Of a DNA stretch of 64,000 bases, positions 51,792 through 62,129 are shown in pieces. The notes beneath the pieces were generated by a model that searched no databases, was not told where the DNA came from, and saw only the letters and a program-made list of their open reading frames with translations. The position numbers and the translations under genes were made by a program. The stretch is from positions 1,426,001 through 1,490,000 of the forward strand of contig JAQQWL010000008.1 of the NCBI GenBank assembly GCA_038363925.1. Direction: 5' to 3'. The stretch's first letter is position 1. Every line of letters starts with the position of its first letter. The stretch comes from Apiospora phragmitis (taxonomy: Eukaryota; Ascomycota; Sordariomycetes; Amphisphaeriales; Apiosporaceae).

Positions 51792-53431
51792 ATGGTCATG
51801 GCATCGATACCGACAGCGATATGGGCCCGAGAGAGCACGAGCACAGAAGAGGAGGCCGTTGGATCAAATGGAGGATCTATCCTGGCCGTTACCGGCACAT
51901 TAATGGGCATCACATTTGTCGTGGTCTCGCTGCGATGCTACATCCGACATGTGATGCTGAAGTCCTTCAGTGCCGATGATATTGTGATGTTAGTTGCACT
52001 AGTAAGTCTGTTGGAACCACTGTTAAAAAAACACACATATACCAAGCCCTTGACTAACCTTCAACATAGATCATGGCCATCATGAGCATGGTCTGCTTCG
52101 TCGGCATGGTCCGGAACGGCGCCGGACGATACCAAAAGGATATTAAACCCGAGTGGAGGGAGGGTCTGGCATACTGGTCCTACATCATCGGCGAGTTCCT
52201 AGTGACGGGCATCAGCCTGGTGAAGATCTCTATCGGGTTCTTTCTCAAACGCTTCGCGCAGACCCCGGCGCAGCATCGGTTCCTCTGGGGAATGATCATA
52301 TTCTGTGCCATCTTCATGGTCTACTCGGCCATCACCTTCGTCATCGCCTGCATCCCGCTCAAGGCCATGTGGATACCGGGGTTACGGGCGGCCCCGACTT
52401 CTAAGTGCCAGACCGGGCAGGTGCTTTCTATCATTGGTACTGCGAACGGGGGTAAGCACTGTGCATCTTGATATAACGCCATGATCTGTATGCTGACGGC
52501 CGACTATCATCTCAGTCATTAATGTTCTGACCGATGTCATCTTCTGTCTTCTTCCTGTCCCTGTCGTGCTGGCTCTGAACATCAACCGGCGAACAAGGAC
52601 AACACTCTTCCTCATCCTGAGTCTCGGGCTCTTGTAAGTGTGGGCAATATGACAACTAATCGAGTTCAAGGCGACCTCTGCTAATCGTGGATCTTAGTGC
52701 CTGTGCCGCCTCTGTTACGCGCATGATCTTCGGCCGCCAACGACTTGTAGACCCCTACTATACAAGGTAAGAATCATCGCCGACCCAACGTACTGGTGAA
52801 GGCAGGCTGACAAGGTGCTCACTCAGGCACTACAATTTCCTTGTATGGTTCTAGTAAGTTGGCTTAACCGGAACATGCTATGGTGTTGCTTAAGCTGACA
52901 CGATTAAACCAGCATCGAGCTCCAAGTCGGTATACTCGCTGCATCACTTCCGACTCTTCGGCCGTAGGTTACTTATTCAGGCACACATAATAACTATCTC
53001 AATGGCGCTGACATGATCATCTCTCTTCTAGCATGTTCTCCAAGCTCCTCAAAGGCGCATCAACGGCCGCACGTCCGGGCGGCAACTACAACTACGGCTC
53101 TTCGCGCTACGGGTACGGCCCCCGGTCCAAGACGGTCCAAGGTGCCAGTGGCCGCATCTCGGGCGGTCCGAGGCGCAGCGGGTTTTACCGGCAGGACGAC
53201 CTGTCGACCCCCATGGATACGGTTTTCATGCCTCGGCGCTACAATGGCAACGATCGCGGCGACAACTATAACGGCTACTGCATGGCGCAGATAGCTAGTA
53301 TCACGCACACGAGGAACCCGGCCGACGACGATAGTGAGGACGCCATTCTACCGCCAGGCGGTATCCACGTATCGAAACGGACGGAGATCATGTGGGATGA
53401 GGATAAGGATTCCATAGCCACAGCTAGATGA
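51792..53431 (+). CDS. Fungal rhodopsin-like seven-helix membrane protein (copy 2), seven exons
   Basis: Exons are 51792-52001, 52070-52451, 52516-52633, 52698-52766, 52827-52853, 52913-52963 and 53032-53431; they sum to 1257 bases, giving 418 residues with no frame break. One exon is only 27 nt. Hydrophobic helices include ILAVTGTLMGITFVVVSLRC, IMAIMSMVCFVGMV, MIIFCAIFMVYSAITFVIAC and VINVLTDVIFCLLPVPVVLA, followed by the family end motif IELQVGILAASLPTLRPMF. The polar C-terminus has a Gly/Tyr/Arg-rich stretch (NYNYGSSRYGYGPRSK). It belongs to the same broad family as the gene at 20.4-21.9 kb but shares little sequence and has a quite different intron pattern, so the two are not a recent duplication. 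Function unknown; plasma-membrane sensor roles have been proposed for some relatives. Confidence 0.92.
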
Positions 53432-53979
53432 TGAAAACATTTTGAAGGGTCAAAAACCAAGCCCATGTTCCAAGGGGTAGTGTTTCCATCAAATGGGGGT
53501 TCATCAATATAGAGATCAGAAGTCCGCATCGTCATTACCGAGGTGCTTTACGATACTATACAAGCTGTATATGATCTCAAATATGTGTTGCTGTACCTTG
53601 TGGGAGCTCGGCTGCTTGCTCGAATAGTAGCACATGACCATACTTTATTTTGGGATCTTACCTACCAGCTCCCTAGGCTGATAACATAATACCCCGTGAT
53701 GATTGCGCTGCGCCCCCTTCACACCTGCGCTGATCTATTCACCGAAAACATACTGCAAAGGACCCAAAAGGACCAAGTACATAAATCACTTACTGACGGC
53801 TCATTACTATTCGAAGGTTCGCTCAATATCTTTTTCAAGCTCCCTCTTTTCCACCATATACACAAACGCCCTGGCCATTGCCATAATTACGGCACACGCT
53901 ACTTCCGAAACAACTGAACCAGTGAAATAAATTTATATCATGGCGAGCCAAAGTACTCTCGACCAAGGTCGAGGAATTC
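53432..53979. other. Spacer before the LRAT-like genes
   Basis: About 550 bases. An ATG at 53940 opens a short frame that, after a one-base shift, would run into the LRAT-like gene, so the true start may be here. Confidence 0.4.
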
Positions 53980-55729
53980 ATGGACAGCGTGGTATTTGGC
54001 GGGCTGCCTAACGACGAACTACTCTCCCAGCGACGGAATGTTAGGCCAAATCCGGCAGATGAACTCCCTCATGTATATCAATTACCTAGAGAGGAGCTGC
54101 AATATACATTGCCTTGGCCTCGTGGCCCTCGCATCCGTGCCTCGACCTTCACGACTCTGGTGCGGCTGCAAGAGCCTTTACATCAAGGTCTGCCATCGGC
54201 AACATCTCAATCCCACGTTTACGATGTATTTGTCGTCACTCCCAAATCTGAGATTTCGGGTCCTGACCCGTTCCTCGGAGCACTGGTCCGTTTTTTGCAA
54301 TGGCCACTACTATCATCTCAGGTCGCTGAGTCGGTCCGCAGATGCGCCCTTCCACCCATCACATATCGCCAAAAACGACGATCGGCCAAGTACCCAGTTC
54401 GAAGACATGGATACATCAAACCCTGATTTGCCCAGCTATAGTTTTCTCCCAGACATGTCGGGGAGGCCATTGTTGGCGTATCATATGGGACAGACCAGCT
54501 ACTCTCCATGCGAGATCAGGCAGATAGCCCAGTGGATCATCGGACTTCTGGATCAATACGGGTTCTTGGCAAGCAATTGCGAGCATTTCGTTCTGTGTCT
54601 GCTGATGCGCATTGTCAATCGTGGTCGTGTGCGAAGACTCTTCCTTGGTACTGCCATTCAGATCGCAAACTGGGACCGCAAACCTATCACAGGGTCGACC
54701 TCTCATCAATCTAAAGGCTTCTCCGGCGGCTTGGAGTTAATTCGGCCGAGTGATCCAGTCGTTATGACCTTCCTGCAATGGCATTACCTGAACTGGAAGA
54801 TCGACGCCGTTACACGCCACCCACAGACGCTACGGACGCAGGGGCTGCAAGCCCCTATTGCCAACAATTCGTTTTCTCATAACGTCCGATCGGATCTGTG
54901 CTGCAATCACTCCACAGATGTATGTACCCCCCGGCGGAATCGAATTATTGACCCAGGTGGCGGGTTAGCTTCAAACGTTGAACGCAACACAAAACACTGG
55001 CGGTCGAGTGTAGAATCTGTCAAGGGATTTAGCTTTGATGATATTATATGGGCTCGACACGAGGATGCAAGTCAAGCACTTGCAGACTACCTTGCGCCGA
55101 GTGAACACAACCAAGCACGGCGTTACCATATCGGCGTCGCGTACCTACAGCCCAAAGGCCATGCGGCCATCATACTTCAAGACGGGAGCTCTGGAAAGGC
55201 CACGCCCTTTGAAATAATATATCGACAATATGAGAATGAAAAACTCCCCGCGGCCGGTGTGAGGCTGTTACATATCCGTTTCTTGGCGGGCAGGAGTGAC
55301 ACCTTTACACTGGTTCTTTCCGAGCCACAAACAAGAAACTTACGCTTCATCCGGTATCACGACTTGTACCGTATATACACGACCGAGAGAGTAATTAGGC
55401 ATGCCGCACTGAGGGCGTGTCCCCAAAGCCACCAATATATCACAAGCGACTGTGCGACATATGTCTTTAACTTCCTCAATGAACTGCTTGGTTACTTAGG
55501 AAAGCAGTGCGTTAAATCCAACATGGAGCCTCACGTGAATTACTTGGCACTTCATAACCATGTTTACGATGGAGCATTAGGAGCATTAGAAAGTGACATT
55601 AGGCGAAAGGCACAGAAAGCTGCTATGAGTGGCTCTATCCCTAGTGGTACCATTGGAGCCATTGGAGCCGTTGCTCCCGTTTTCATAGCCTTTGCCGGTG
55701 TGGGTGAACCATGGAGGATCGCTCGCTAG
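53980..55729 (+). CDS. Two-module LRAT-like (papain-fold) protein with hydrophobic tail, one frameshift
   Basis: No close named relative recognised, but the layout is informative. Module 1: SEHWSVFCNGHYYHLRS supplies a His at codon 54281 and a second His 11 residues on, and ASNCEHFVLCLL supplies Cys at codon 54578, 99 residues after the first His. LRAT-family enzymes have the same H...H...NCEHF plan with about 90-100 residues between His and Cys; they are thiol acyltransferases or phospholipases. Module 2: KGHAAIILQDG (His codon 55160) and TSDCATYVFNFLNEL (Cys codon 55451), 97 residues apart. The protein ends in a hydrophobic stretch (AIGAVAPVFIAFAGVG), as LRAT proteins often end in a membrane anchor. 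Residues before module 1 (MDSVVFGGLPNDE...HVYDVFVVTPKSEISG) are in another frame; one base too many sits near 54271. The later 480 codons are open. Catalysis is inferred only. Confidence 0.7.
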
Positions 55730-56888
55730 GTGCAAGAAGGAGACTGACATTGCCCTCGGAGTGTACAATGTGCATATCCTCTCCCGGGAGAGGTATCCTC
55801 CCCCTCCCATGTGAAGGGTTTTTACCCCTTCTCCACTCCCTGCCAAGAGAGTTCGATAGTCATGTATCTAAGGTAGAAAATACCTTGAGAGTGAGGCCTC
55901 TTCTGGTTCTGTCTTCGGGCGGAGGTATTAAATCAGCAGCAACGGACATACAGATTTTAAAACTCTAGAAATATGTTGTGGTGTGTAAGACAGATAGGCT
56001 GCGAGAGCCTGCAGAGAGTGACATGGATACGGCCCTTACGAGCTGCATGATGATTGTCCTTCTGGTATAGCCACCGTTCGATAATTTTGCCCGCAACTCA
56101 GAGCCTGACATGTGATCTGCTCAGTCTATCCGTGTTGAGTCCCTTTTTCATCCATCATGCATTCATACTGGCTACGGACGGCACGTGATTAGTAGCGATA
56201 ATAGCCCGCTGTTTGAACGGTCTACTTAAACCCCTTTCCTATGACCAGGTTGAACGGTTCTGACGGAGTGCGGATGTCACAATGAATGGTTAGCCGAATG
56301 TATCATTTCGATCGTGAAGGCAGGATAGGGTACAATGTGTAAGATATCAGCTTTGGCGATGTTGCTGCGCTTTAGCTCCCAAATCAAACGCACGATAAGC
56401 CGTCCGTTACATACAACGCATGCGATCTTATTAAACTAGGTAAGTGGGAATCCTCGACGATCATGGCTGCATCCACAACATTCTATGCGTCGTCGGAATA
56501 GATCAGGAGGAGCAATCGACTCATCGGTATCTGCATGTAATCTCCAGCTCCCGTACGAGTGAAGCAGGCTCAGGCACTAGGTGATCTGATTGGCAGCAAT
56601 ATAGCTGCTCGGAATGTCTGGCCAATGACATTCCACCACACGATATGATGTGCCAGCTCACTCCATCCAAGAATCAGGCTCTGCAGTATACTTCACACCC
56701 TCACGAGTTTAGCCTGGGGGCCACCTTGCTCAGCCTGGTTGCTGCCTTGGCATGGAGCAAATTGAGGGTTGGCTTATAGCCCGGTCGTCACCCATTGGAG
56801 TCTTACATTCTGTGGATGTAAGTATAAAAACGCCCGCTGGTTCTGGCCCCTCAGTCAGGACCAGAGTTGCCACTCAAATCTACCTAGC
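55730..56888. other. Spacer between the two LRAT-like genes
   Basis: About 1.16 kb with no gene and no further His/Cys module seen in any frame. Confidence 0.5.
56823..56830 (+). promoter_or_regulatory. TATA box of the second LRAT-like gene
   Basis: TATAAAAA lies 66 bp before the chosen start codon at 56889, a normal place for a TATA element with a short leader. It supports that start and suggests the gene has its own promoter. Confidence 0.5.
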
Positions 56889-57708
56889 ATGGGGTCCTTG
56901 CTGAAGCGCATCATTTGGAACAGAAATCGGAGCGAGAGTGACCACAAAAGCCGCCCCGCCGAGGCGACGACTCCAGGAACTGACATGAGTGGCAACGTTC
57001 GCCGACCCGTCGAGGAATGGCCTGACTGGTTCGACTACCGCCGGGAGACCTTCGAAAAGGCGAAAGAAATGGCCGAGCTCACCTTTGACAACCCAAAGTT
57101 AAAAAAATACATTTACGAGGAAAAGACAGGAACGAGTACCAAGACTACACGTTTTCTCCTGTCAATGGGCGCAAGACCATATCGTGCTCGTAGTGCGGCG
57201 TATCATTGCTTCAGGGGAGAACTACCCAGCTCCCCTGGTAGAGCGACGCATCGTCGAAAAAACGAAACAAATCAAGCGCAGCGACAATATACGGGTGCTC
57301 CATCTGCACTTTAGTCCTCAAGATACAACCCAGCCCGACGCGCCGAGGACGATGCGAATTACATGCGAAGACCTCTGGAAGGACATAACCGTCAGGAACT
57401 ATGTGGAACTGGTTCGAATCCGGACAACACCTCGCGCGCTGTTGATCGCACTTTTCAAGAAGTATCCAACGACATCAACAATTTTGCACAGCGATTGTGC
57501 CCAGTTTGCCATCCGCTTTCTACGAGAGCTAGCGAAATGCACGCTATACGGTAGCAACAACATGAGCGACAGCGAGTTTGATAGCATAGTCGACGAGCTT
57601 AAGGAAGTCATTCATGTAAAGGATGGTTCGGTGGGTTATTCCGAGGGCGAGTCTCGAGGGGCACTGGTTACGAGCGACCAATCGCAGGAAGGGTCGCATT
57701 GGCAGTGA
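56889..57708 (+). CDS. One-module LRAT-like paralogue of the upstream gene, one frameshift
   Basis: Starts MGSLLKRIIWNRNRSE at 56889. After a polar N-terminus (VEEWPDWFDYRRETFEKAK) the frame must change at a run of seven A (57101-57107) to continue as RLHVFSCQWAQDHIVLVVRR. Beyond that point it aligns by eye with module 2 of the upstream protein: His in DHIVLVV (codon 57178), IRVLHLHFS against VRLLHIRFL, and SDCAQFAIRFLREL (Cys codon 57496) against SDCATYVFNFLNEL. His and Cys are 106 residues apart, against 97 and 99 in the neighbour. There is no second NCEHF-type module and no hydrophobic tail; the C-terminus is polar and acidic. It is therefore a divergent paralogue, probably soluble, same strand, 1.16 kb downstream. 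Function unknown. Confidence 0.6.
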
Positions 57709-58087
57709 TTCCTCTGGTCGTTGTGCGCAGGGCTACATTGCTTCGGTCATTTGTGGAGGTGGCCTCCAGAACACATGCAGTCTCACTGTAGCGTCAGGGA
57801 TGCAACACTCGTTTCAAGGCTTCTCATTTCAATAATTGGGTACAGTTCTTATGTACATGGGGTGTTTTGGCAAGAACAGGTAAACGGGGATATATAACTA
57901 AACTGCTTCAAATCGAGACTCCTTAACTCCATGAACACATCTTTTTGCTCAAATCTGACCACCCATTTCTCCGACCTGGTGTCTCGGCCGCGCAAACTGC
58001 TGTTGGCCAATAATTAAGGGGACAAAACCTCGATTTACCTCACCAATGCAGTCCCTCTTCTTCTCTGTTGGTTTTAGCTATGACCTG
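57709..58087. other. Convergent spacer
   Basis: 379 bases between the 3' ends of the LRAT-like and OSBP genes; nothing notable. Confidence 0.5.
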
Positions 58088-59485
58088 CTAACAACTTCGA
58101 TCGTCCCCTGAGGAGGAAGATGAGTGACTAGATATCGTGGCTGGACGTGACTGCTCCTCCATCGAAAGCCCTTCGAAAGACGAGCTCGGAGACGGCGTTT
58201 TCGTCGCCCCATGTTCAAGACTGCTCTTGCCCTCCTCGTCGAGCAACTGCCCCGTCGGCGCCAACCCCCGATGAAACCCCCCACCACCCGCCAACAGCCG
58301 CTCCGCCACGGCGACTCCCACAAACTTCCACACCCCCGCCGTGCGCTCGAGCTGCAGCGCCCGCCGCTCCGGGTCCGGGATGGCGCGCGCCAGGACCTCG
58401 TACTCCTGGCACCGGTCCGTGTTGTGAAAAAACATGCGCGGCCACTCGACGCCTGCCTGCTTCTCGGCGCGCCGCATCGCCCGCTGCCCTTCCTCGATAT
58501 CCGCTCTGGCCGCGCTGACGCGCGCCAGGTTCGCGTCGCGGATCCCGGCGTGCACCCGGGACCACGCGCGCCGGGACTCCCAGGGGCTCTGCTCGGCGAC
58601 GGGTTTGAGGCGGAGCTCGCTGCGCGCCACGTGGTCGGCGTGGAACTCGTCGGCCACGGAGCCGTCGCGGAGGTCTTTCACCTTCATGGCGCCGTTCCAC
58701 TGGCCCGTAACCTCGAACAGCGGCCGGCTGTCCTCGCGCAGGTTGACAAGCGTGGCGCCCACACTATTACGTGTGCCACCCCCTTTCCCTATGCCGTACA
58801 GGCTCGCGCGCCGGCCCTCGAACACGACGGTCGACCGGAACCCCGAGCTCGAGACGAGGTAGCACGTGCCCGTCAGCTCCGGGTAGGGGCTGCCGAGCAT
58901 CAGGTTCTTGATGACCATGGTCGGCAGCGTCATCAGGTGGCTCTCGCCGTGGACCTCGTCGCGGATGATGGCGTGCCCGACCTGCCGCACCACGACGCCG
59001 CGGCTGACCGAGAAGGTCGTCTGCTGCGCCACGTAGCCGGACGAGGAGATGCCGCGCGCCTTGTTGTACAGAACGCAGGCCGTGACGGGCGGGTGGTGCG
59101 ACACCTGCTCCGAGATGAGCTGTGTCTCCGTTGAAGAATCGTCGTCACTGTCGACAAACGCGCCGAGAAAGAGCTCGCCCAGGAACGCGTTGAGCGGCTT
59201 CTTGGCGCCGCCGTCCGACTCGGTCGAGGCCGCCGTGTAGACCTGCCGCTTGAGGCTGCAGAGGAAGTTCTGGAGCACGAGCAGGGCGCGCCGAGCCGGG
59301 TCGGGCTCGGCCGTGGGCGCGAGGAAGAGCGGCGTGTGCTCGGCCCAGGCGGCGGGGATCTCGGTGACAGACTTGGGCGACAGCACGAAGGGCGGGGCCG
59401 TGATGTTGGACAGGTCGCCCTTGACGGTGGCGAGATAGGACAGGAAGTCGCGCAGCTGGGCGAAGTTGGACTGGGGCTTCGTCAT
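58088..59485 (-). CDS. Oxysterol-binding protein (OSBP/ORP family, Kes1/Osh4-like)
   Basis: One intronless frame of 465 residues. The family signature EQVSHHPPVTAC is at about residues 126-137, preceded by KPLNAFLGELFLG (about 96-108), the conserved KPxNPxLGE region. There is no PH, ankyrin or GOLD domain, so this is a short ORP made of the lipid-binding ORD alone, as in yeast Osh4/Kes1. Such proteins exchange sterol for PI4P between membranes in the cytosol. Later conserved parts include FEVTGQWNGAMKVKD and AWSRVHAGIRD, and a basic/acidic helix before GVEWPRMFFH. The last ~60 residues are Ser-rich, low complexity and probably disordered. Frame intact. Start MTKPQSNFAQLRDFLSYLATVKGDL matches the usual short N-terminus with its lid helix. 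Confidence 0.95.
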   Translation of the reverse strand: MTKPQSNFAQLRDFLSYLATVKGDLSNITAPPFVLSPKSVTEIPAAWAEHTPLFLAPTAEPDPARRALLVLQNFLCSLKRQVYTAASTESDGGAKKPLNAFLGELFLGAFVDSDDDSSTETQLISEQVSHHPPVTACVLYNKARGISSSGYVAQQTTFSVSRGVVVRQVGHAIIRDEVHGESHLMTLPTMVIKNLMLGSPYPELTGTCYLVSSSGFRSTVVFEGRRASLYGIGKGGGTRNSVGATLVNLREDSRPLFEVTGQWNGAMKVKDLRDGSVADEFHADHVARSELRLKPVAEQSPWESRRAWSRVHAGIRDANLARVSAARADIEEGQRAMRRAEKQAGVEWPRMFFHNTDRCQEYEVLARAIPDPERRALQLERTAGVWKFVGVAVAERLLAGGGGFHRGLAPTGQLLDEEGKSSLEHGATKTPSPSSSFEGLSMEEQSRPATISSHSSSSSGDDRSC

Positions 59486-60301
59486 GGTTCGTCTGGTCTT
59501 GATGTTTACTTACTGGTTGCGGCGGTACACTAGGTAGATAGCAACAAAGCCAGGCATGAGAAGTTCACCCAGTTCAGTTCGACGACTAAAACAGGACAGA
59601 AAGAAAAGGGGAAAAGATCGATCTCTTAGTATGGATAATGGGCACAGGAAATAGTACCAAGTCTTGTGCACGGGTTCCGATCGCGATAGCAACTATCTAT
59701 CAAAGCCACGGTTGGGCTGACGAGGCGCTCGTACAGTCAAATCCGAATGCGAGCCTGCAAGTCTCAGCGCAAGTCCACGAGCCAAGACATTTCAACGTCC
59801 GCAAACAAAGTCAGCCCCAGGAAGGATCCAGGCGAATGGAGAGCCATATAACGGTTAACGGGTATGAGCAGTAGATGCCAAGATAGCGTTTCTTTGGCTT
59901 ACATCGCCTTCGCTAAGGTGCCTTGCGGAATGCATGACGTGATGGATTCAAGCACTCGGTACGGTGAAGGTTCGCCCGCTAGCTGCCGATGAGCCGCCCC
60001 TAAAGGACACTACTGTAGTGCTTATCTCGTTGCTTCTTTTTCTTAAGATTTTAGTAGCACATCTCGCTGAGATGACAGATTCCAAAGGGAAAGTGGATTT
60101 CGTCATTTGGTGTAACGGCGGGAAACCCAATTACACTTGACGCTTTGGTGGTGGGAGGCTATGCACTTCATTCACTTTCAAAATTCCAAGACTAGGAGGA
60201 CTAGGATTACTGCTCGTTCCGGACATTTCTGAATCGGGCCCTGAAAGGAGCTGACGCCCGGCCGTCACCACTTCATCATTCAGATACACTTGGCCAACAC
60301 G
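59486..60301. other. Intergenic spacer
   Basis: 816 bases; promoter of the OSBP gene and 3' flank of the TIM-barrel enzyme. No gene seen. Confidence 0.5.
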
Positions 60302-61368
60302 CTATGCCACCAACAACTTCTCCAGCGAGTCCATGGCCTTCTTCGCGTACGCGCCCATGTCCGGGTACCGCTTCTCCTGGCCCTTGGGGTCGAACACCTC
60401 CATCGACAGGTAGCCCCGGAAGCCCGTATCCAGCACGGCGTTGAGGAACTCGCGCACCGGCAGGTAGCCCCCGTCATAGGGCAGGGGCCGGTAGTCGTGG
60501 CTCCACTGCCCGCGCGGGCGCAGACCCGACTCCTTGTCGACCTCGTCGGGGATCGGCGGGTCCATCTTGTAGGCGTCCGAGATCTGCAGCAGGAAGATCT
60601 TAGATGCCGGCACCGTCACCACGAGCTCGGCCAGCGACTCGTTCCAGCGCTGCTCCACCTGCGCCCGGTACATCGGCCGCCGCTGCTCGCCCTCTGCCTC
60701 GCTGCTCTCCTCCACCTCGACCAGGCCCGTCCGCGTCGTCGGGTCCGCCCACTCGCCGCCGCCGCTCTGGAAGGTGTCGAGGCACAGGCCCAGGTTTGCC
60801 GGTCCGCCTTCTGGACGATCTCCCAGACGTCCTTCCAGAAGGGCGCCCGCGTCGCCCAGCACCAGTTCTCGTACGCGATCCGGAACCCCTTCTCCGCGCA
60901 CAGGTCCGCGAGCTCCGCCAGGTCGGCCGCCATGTCATCAAAGGAGCTTTCCGCGATGCCGGGCGCATCGGACGACCCGACCTGCAGCAGGTCTGTCCCC
61001 ACGGCCTCCATGATTCGCATCCAACCCCGCGCGCGGTCGAAGGCGTCTTGACGTTCCTTGCTGCCCTTGGGCCATCCCTCGAAGTTGGCAAAGGGCTGCA
61101 ACATCATGACTTTCAGGCCGTGTTCCACCATTTGCCCCTTGATGGCCTTACCAATTTCCACCAGCGCGTCGTAGTCCTTGGGATCCGGCTCCGTGCCGTT
61201 GAGCATCTTGCCGTATGCCAGGATGTCCGGCATGGACAGCTCGACGGCGTCGAAGCCGGCATCGGCGATGGCCTTCAGCTTGAGGGGCAGCGTATGCGAG
61301 TCCTGGTACCCGATGCTACATGTCGCATAGCTGGTAGGGATCTCCGAGGCTTTGTATCTGATAGGCAT
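60302..61368 (-). CDS. TIM-barrel sugar-phosphate isomerase/epimerase family enzyme (3-dehydroshikimate dehydratase-like), one frameshift
   Basis: About 355 residues. The N-terminal half (YATCSIGYQDSHTLPLKLKA, AGFDAVELSMPDIL) and middle (LLQVGSSDAP, FRIAYENWCW) have the AP-endonuclease-2/xylose-isomerase-like TIM-barrel pattern with metal-ligand Glu (YENW); the second half has LGLCLDTFQSG, KIFLLQISDAYKMD and GYLSMEVFD, whose Asp, Glu and His-type positions fit the metal site. Fungal quinate-pathway 3-dehydroshikimate dehydratases belong here, but the substrate is not certain. The two halves lie in different frames: IVQKADR should be followed by PNLGLCLDTF, which needs one C added at about 60798-60802. 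Everything before and after is open, so one missing base is the simplest reading. Cytosolic; no signal. Confidence 0.82.
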
Positions 61369-62129
61369 TTCTGCTTGCTCGCTGACTCAGTACGGGAGCG
61401 AACGTAGGCGGGTGAGTAATTCCACGGGTTGGTCAGAACGTCAATGTAGAAGAAGGGCGGTCTAGCACGACGAAAGAAGTATAATCAACGTATCCAGCGA
61501 ATACTACTAACGTATGACGATTTTTGGAGGCTGAAAAGAAAAACGGTTGCTGGGAAAGGGAATCGGATTGACAGGCTGTTGGACAAGCGTGTTTCCGCCT
61601 GCCAGGGCTTTGGTGACGTCAACGAGAGAGCTTTTGGTGGCGGAGTAGTCGCTCACATGCAGGCCGGCGTCACTACGCAACATTGACCGAGACGATATGT
61701 AATAATCACCTGTTTATTGGGAAGCAGCAAAAGAGGCCACGCATCCCGTTTTCTTCTATGTGACAGGTAGAGCCGCCAAGACTTTCGCATCGAGCGCATG
61801 CCACGAGCTTTGCGACGACGAAAGCAAATACTGACAACTACATCAAGGACAGATGAATTAACCTCTACAACAAATCGCACACAAAGACGATCGTTTGGAA
61901 GAGCCATCATCAGCGCATGGCTGTTCAGACCTCCAACCTGGCTCTACGTGCATGCACGACACGACAGCGCATTCATTCGAGACAGCAACCCCAAACGATA
62001 TCGAGTCATGCGCCGATGTCAAGAAAGCGCCGGGGAAGTCGGAAGGAGGGAAACCATGAAGCCATTAAAGTCAGGTTTTCCAAAGCCATTAAAGTGACCG
62101 ATGCGACCCTCTTTAAGTATCAGTCCACC
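61369..62129. other. Intergenic spacer
   Basis: Promoter of the TIM-barrel gene and 3' flank of the PLAC8 gene; no gene seen. Confidence 0.45.

Noticed and set aside
57400..57425. A tRNA B-box-like sequence (GGTTCGAATCC)
   Set aside because: It lies inside the LRAT-like coding region; no A-box, acceptor pairing or tRNA arms upstream.
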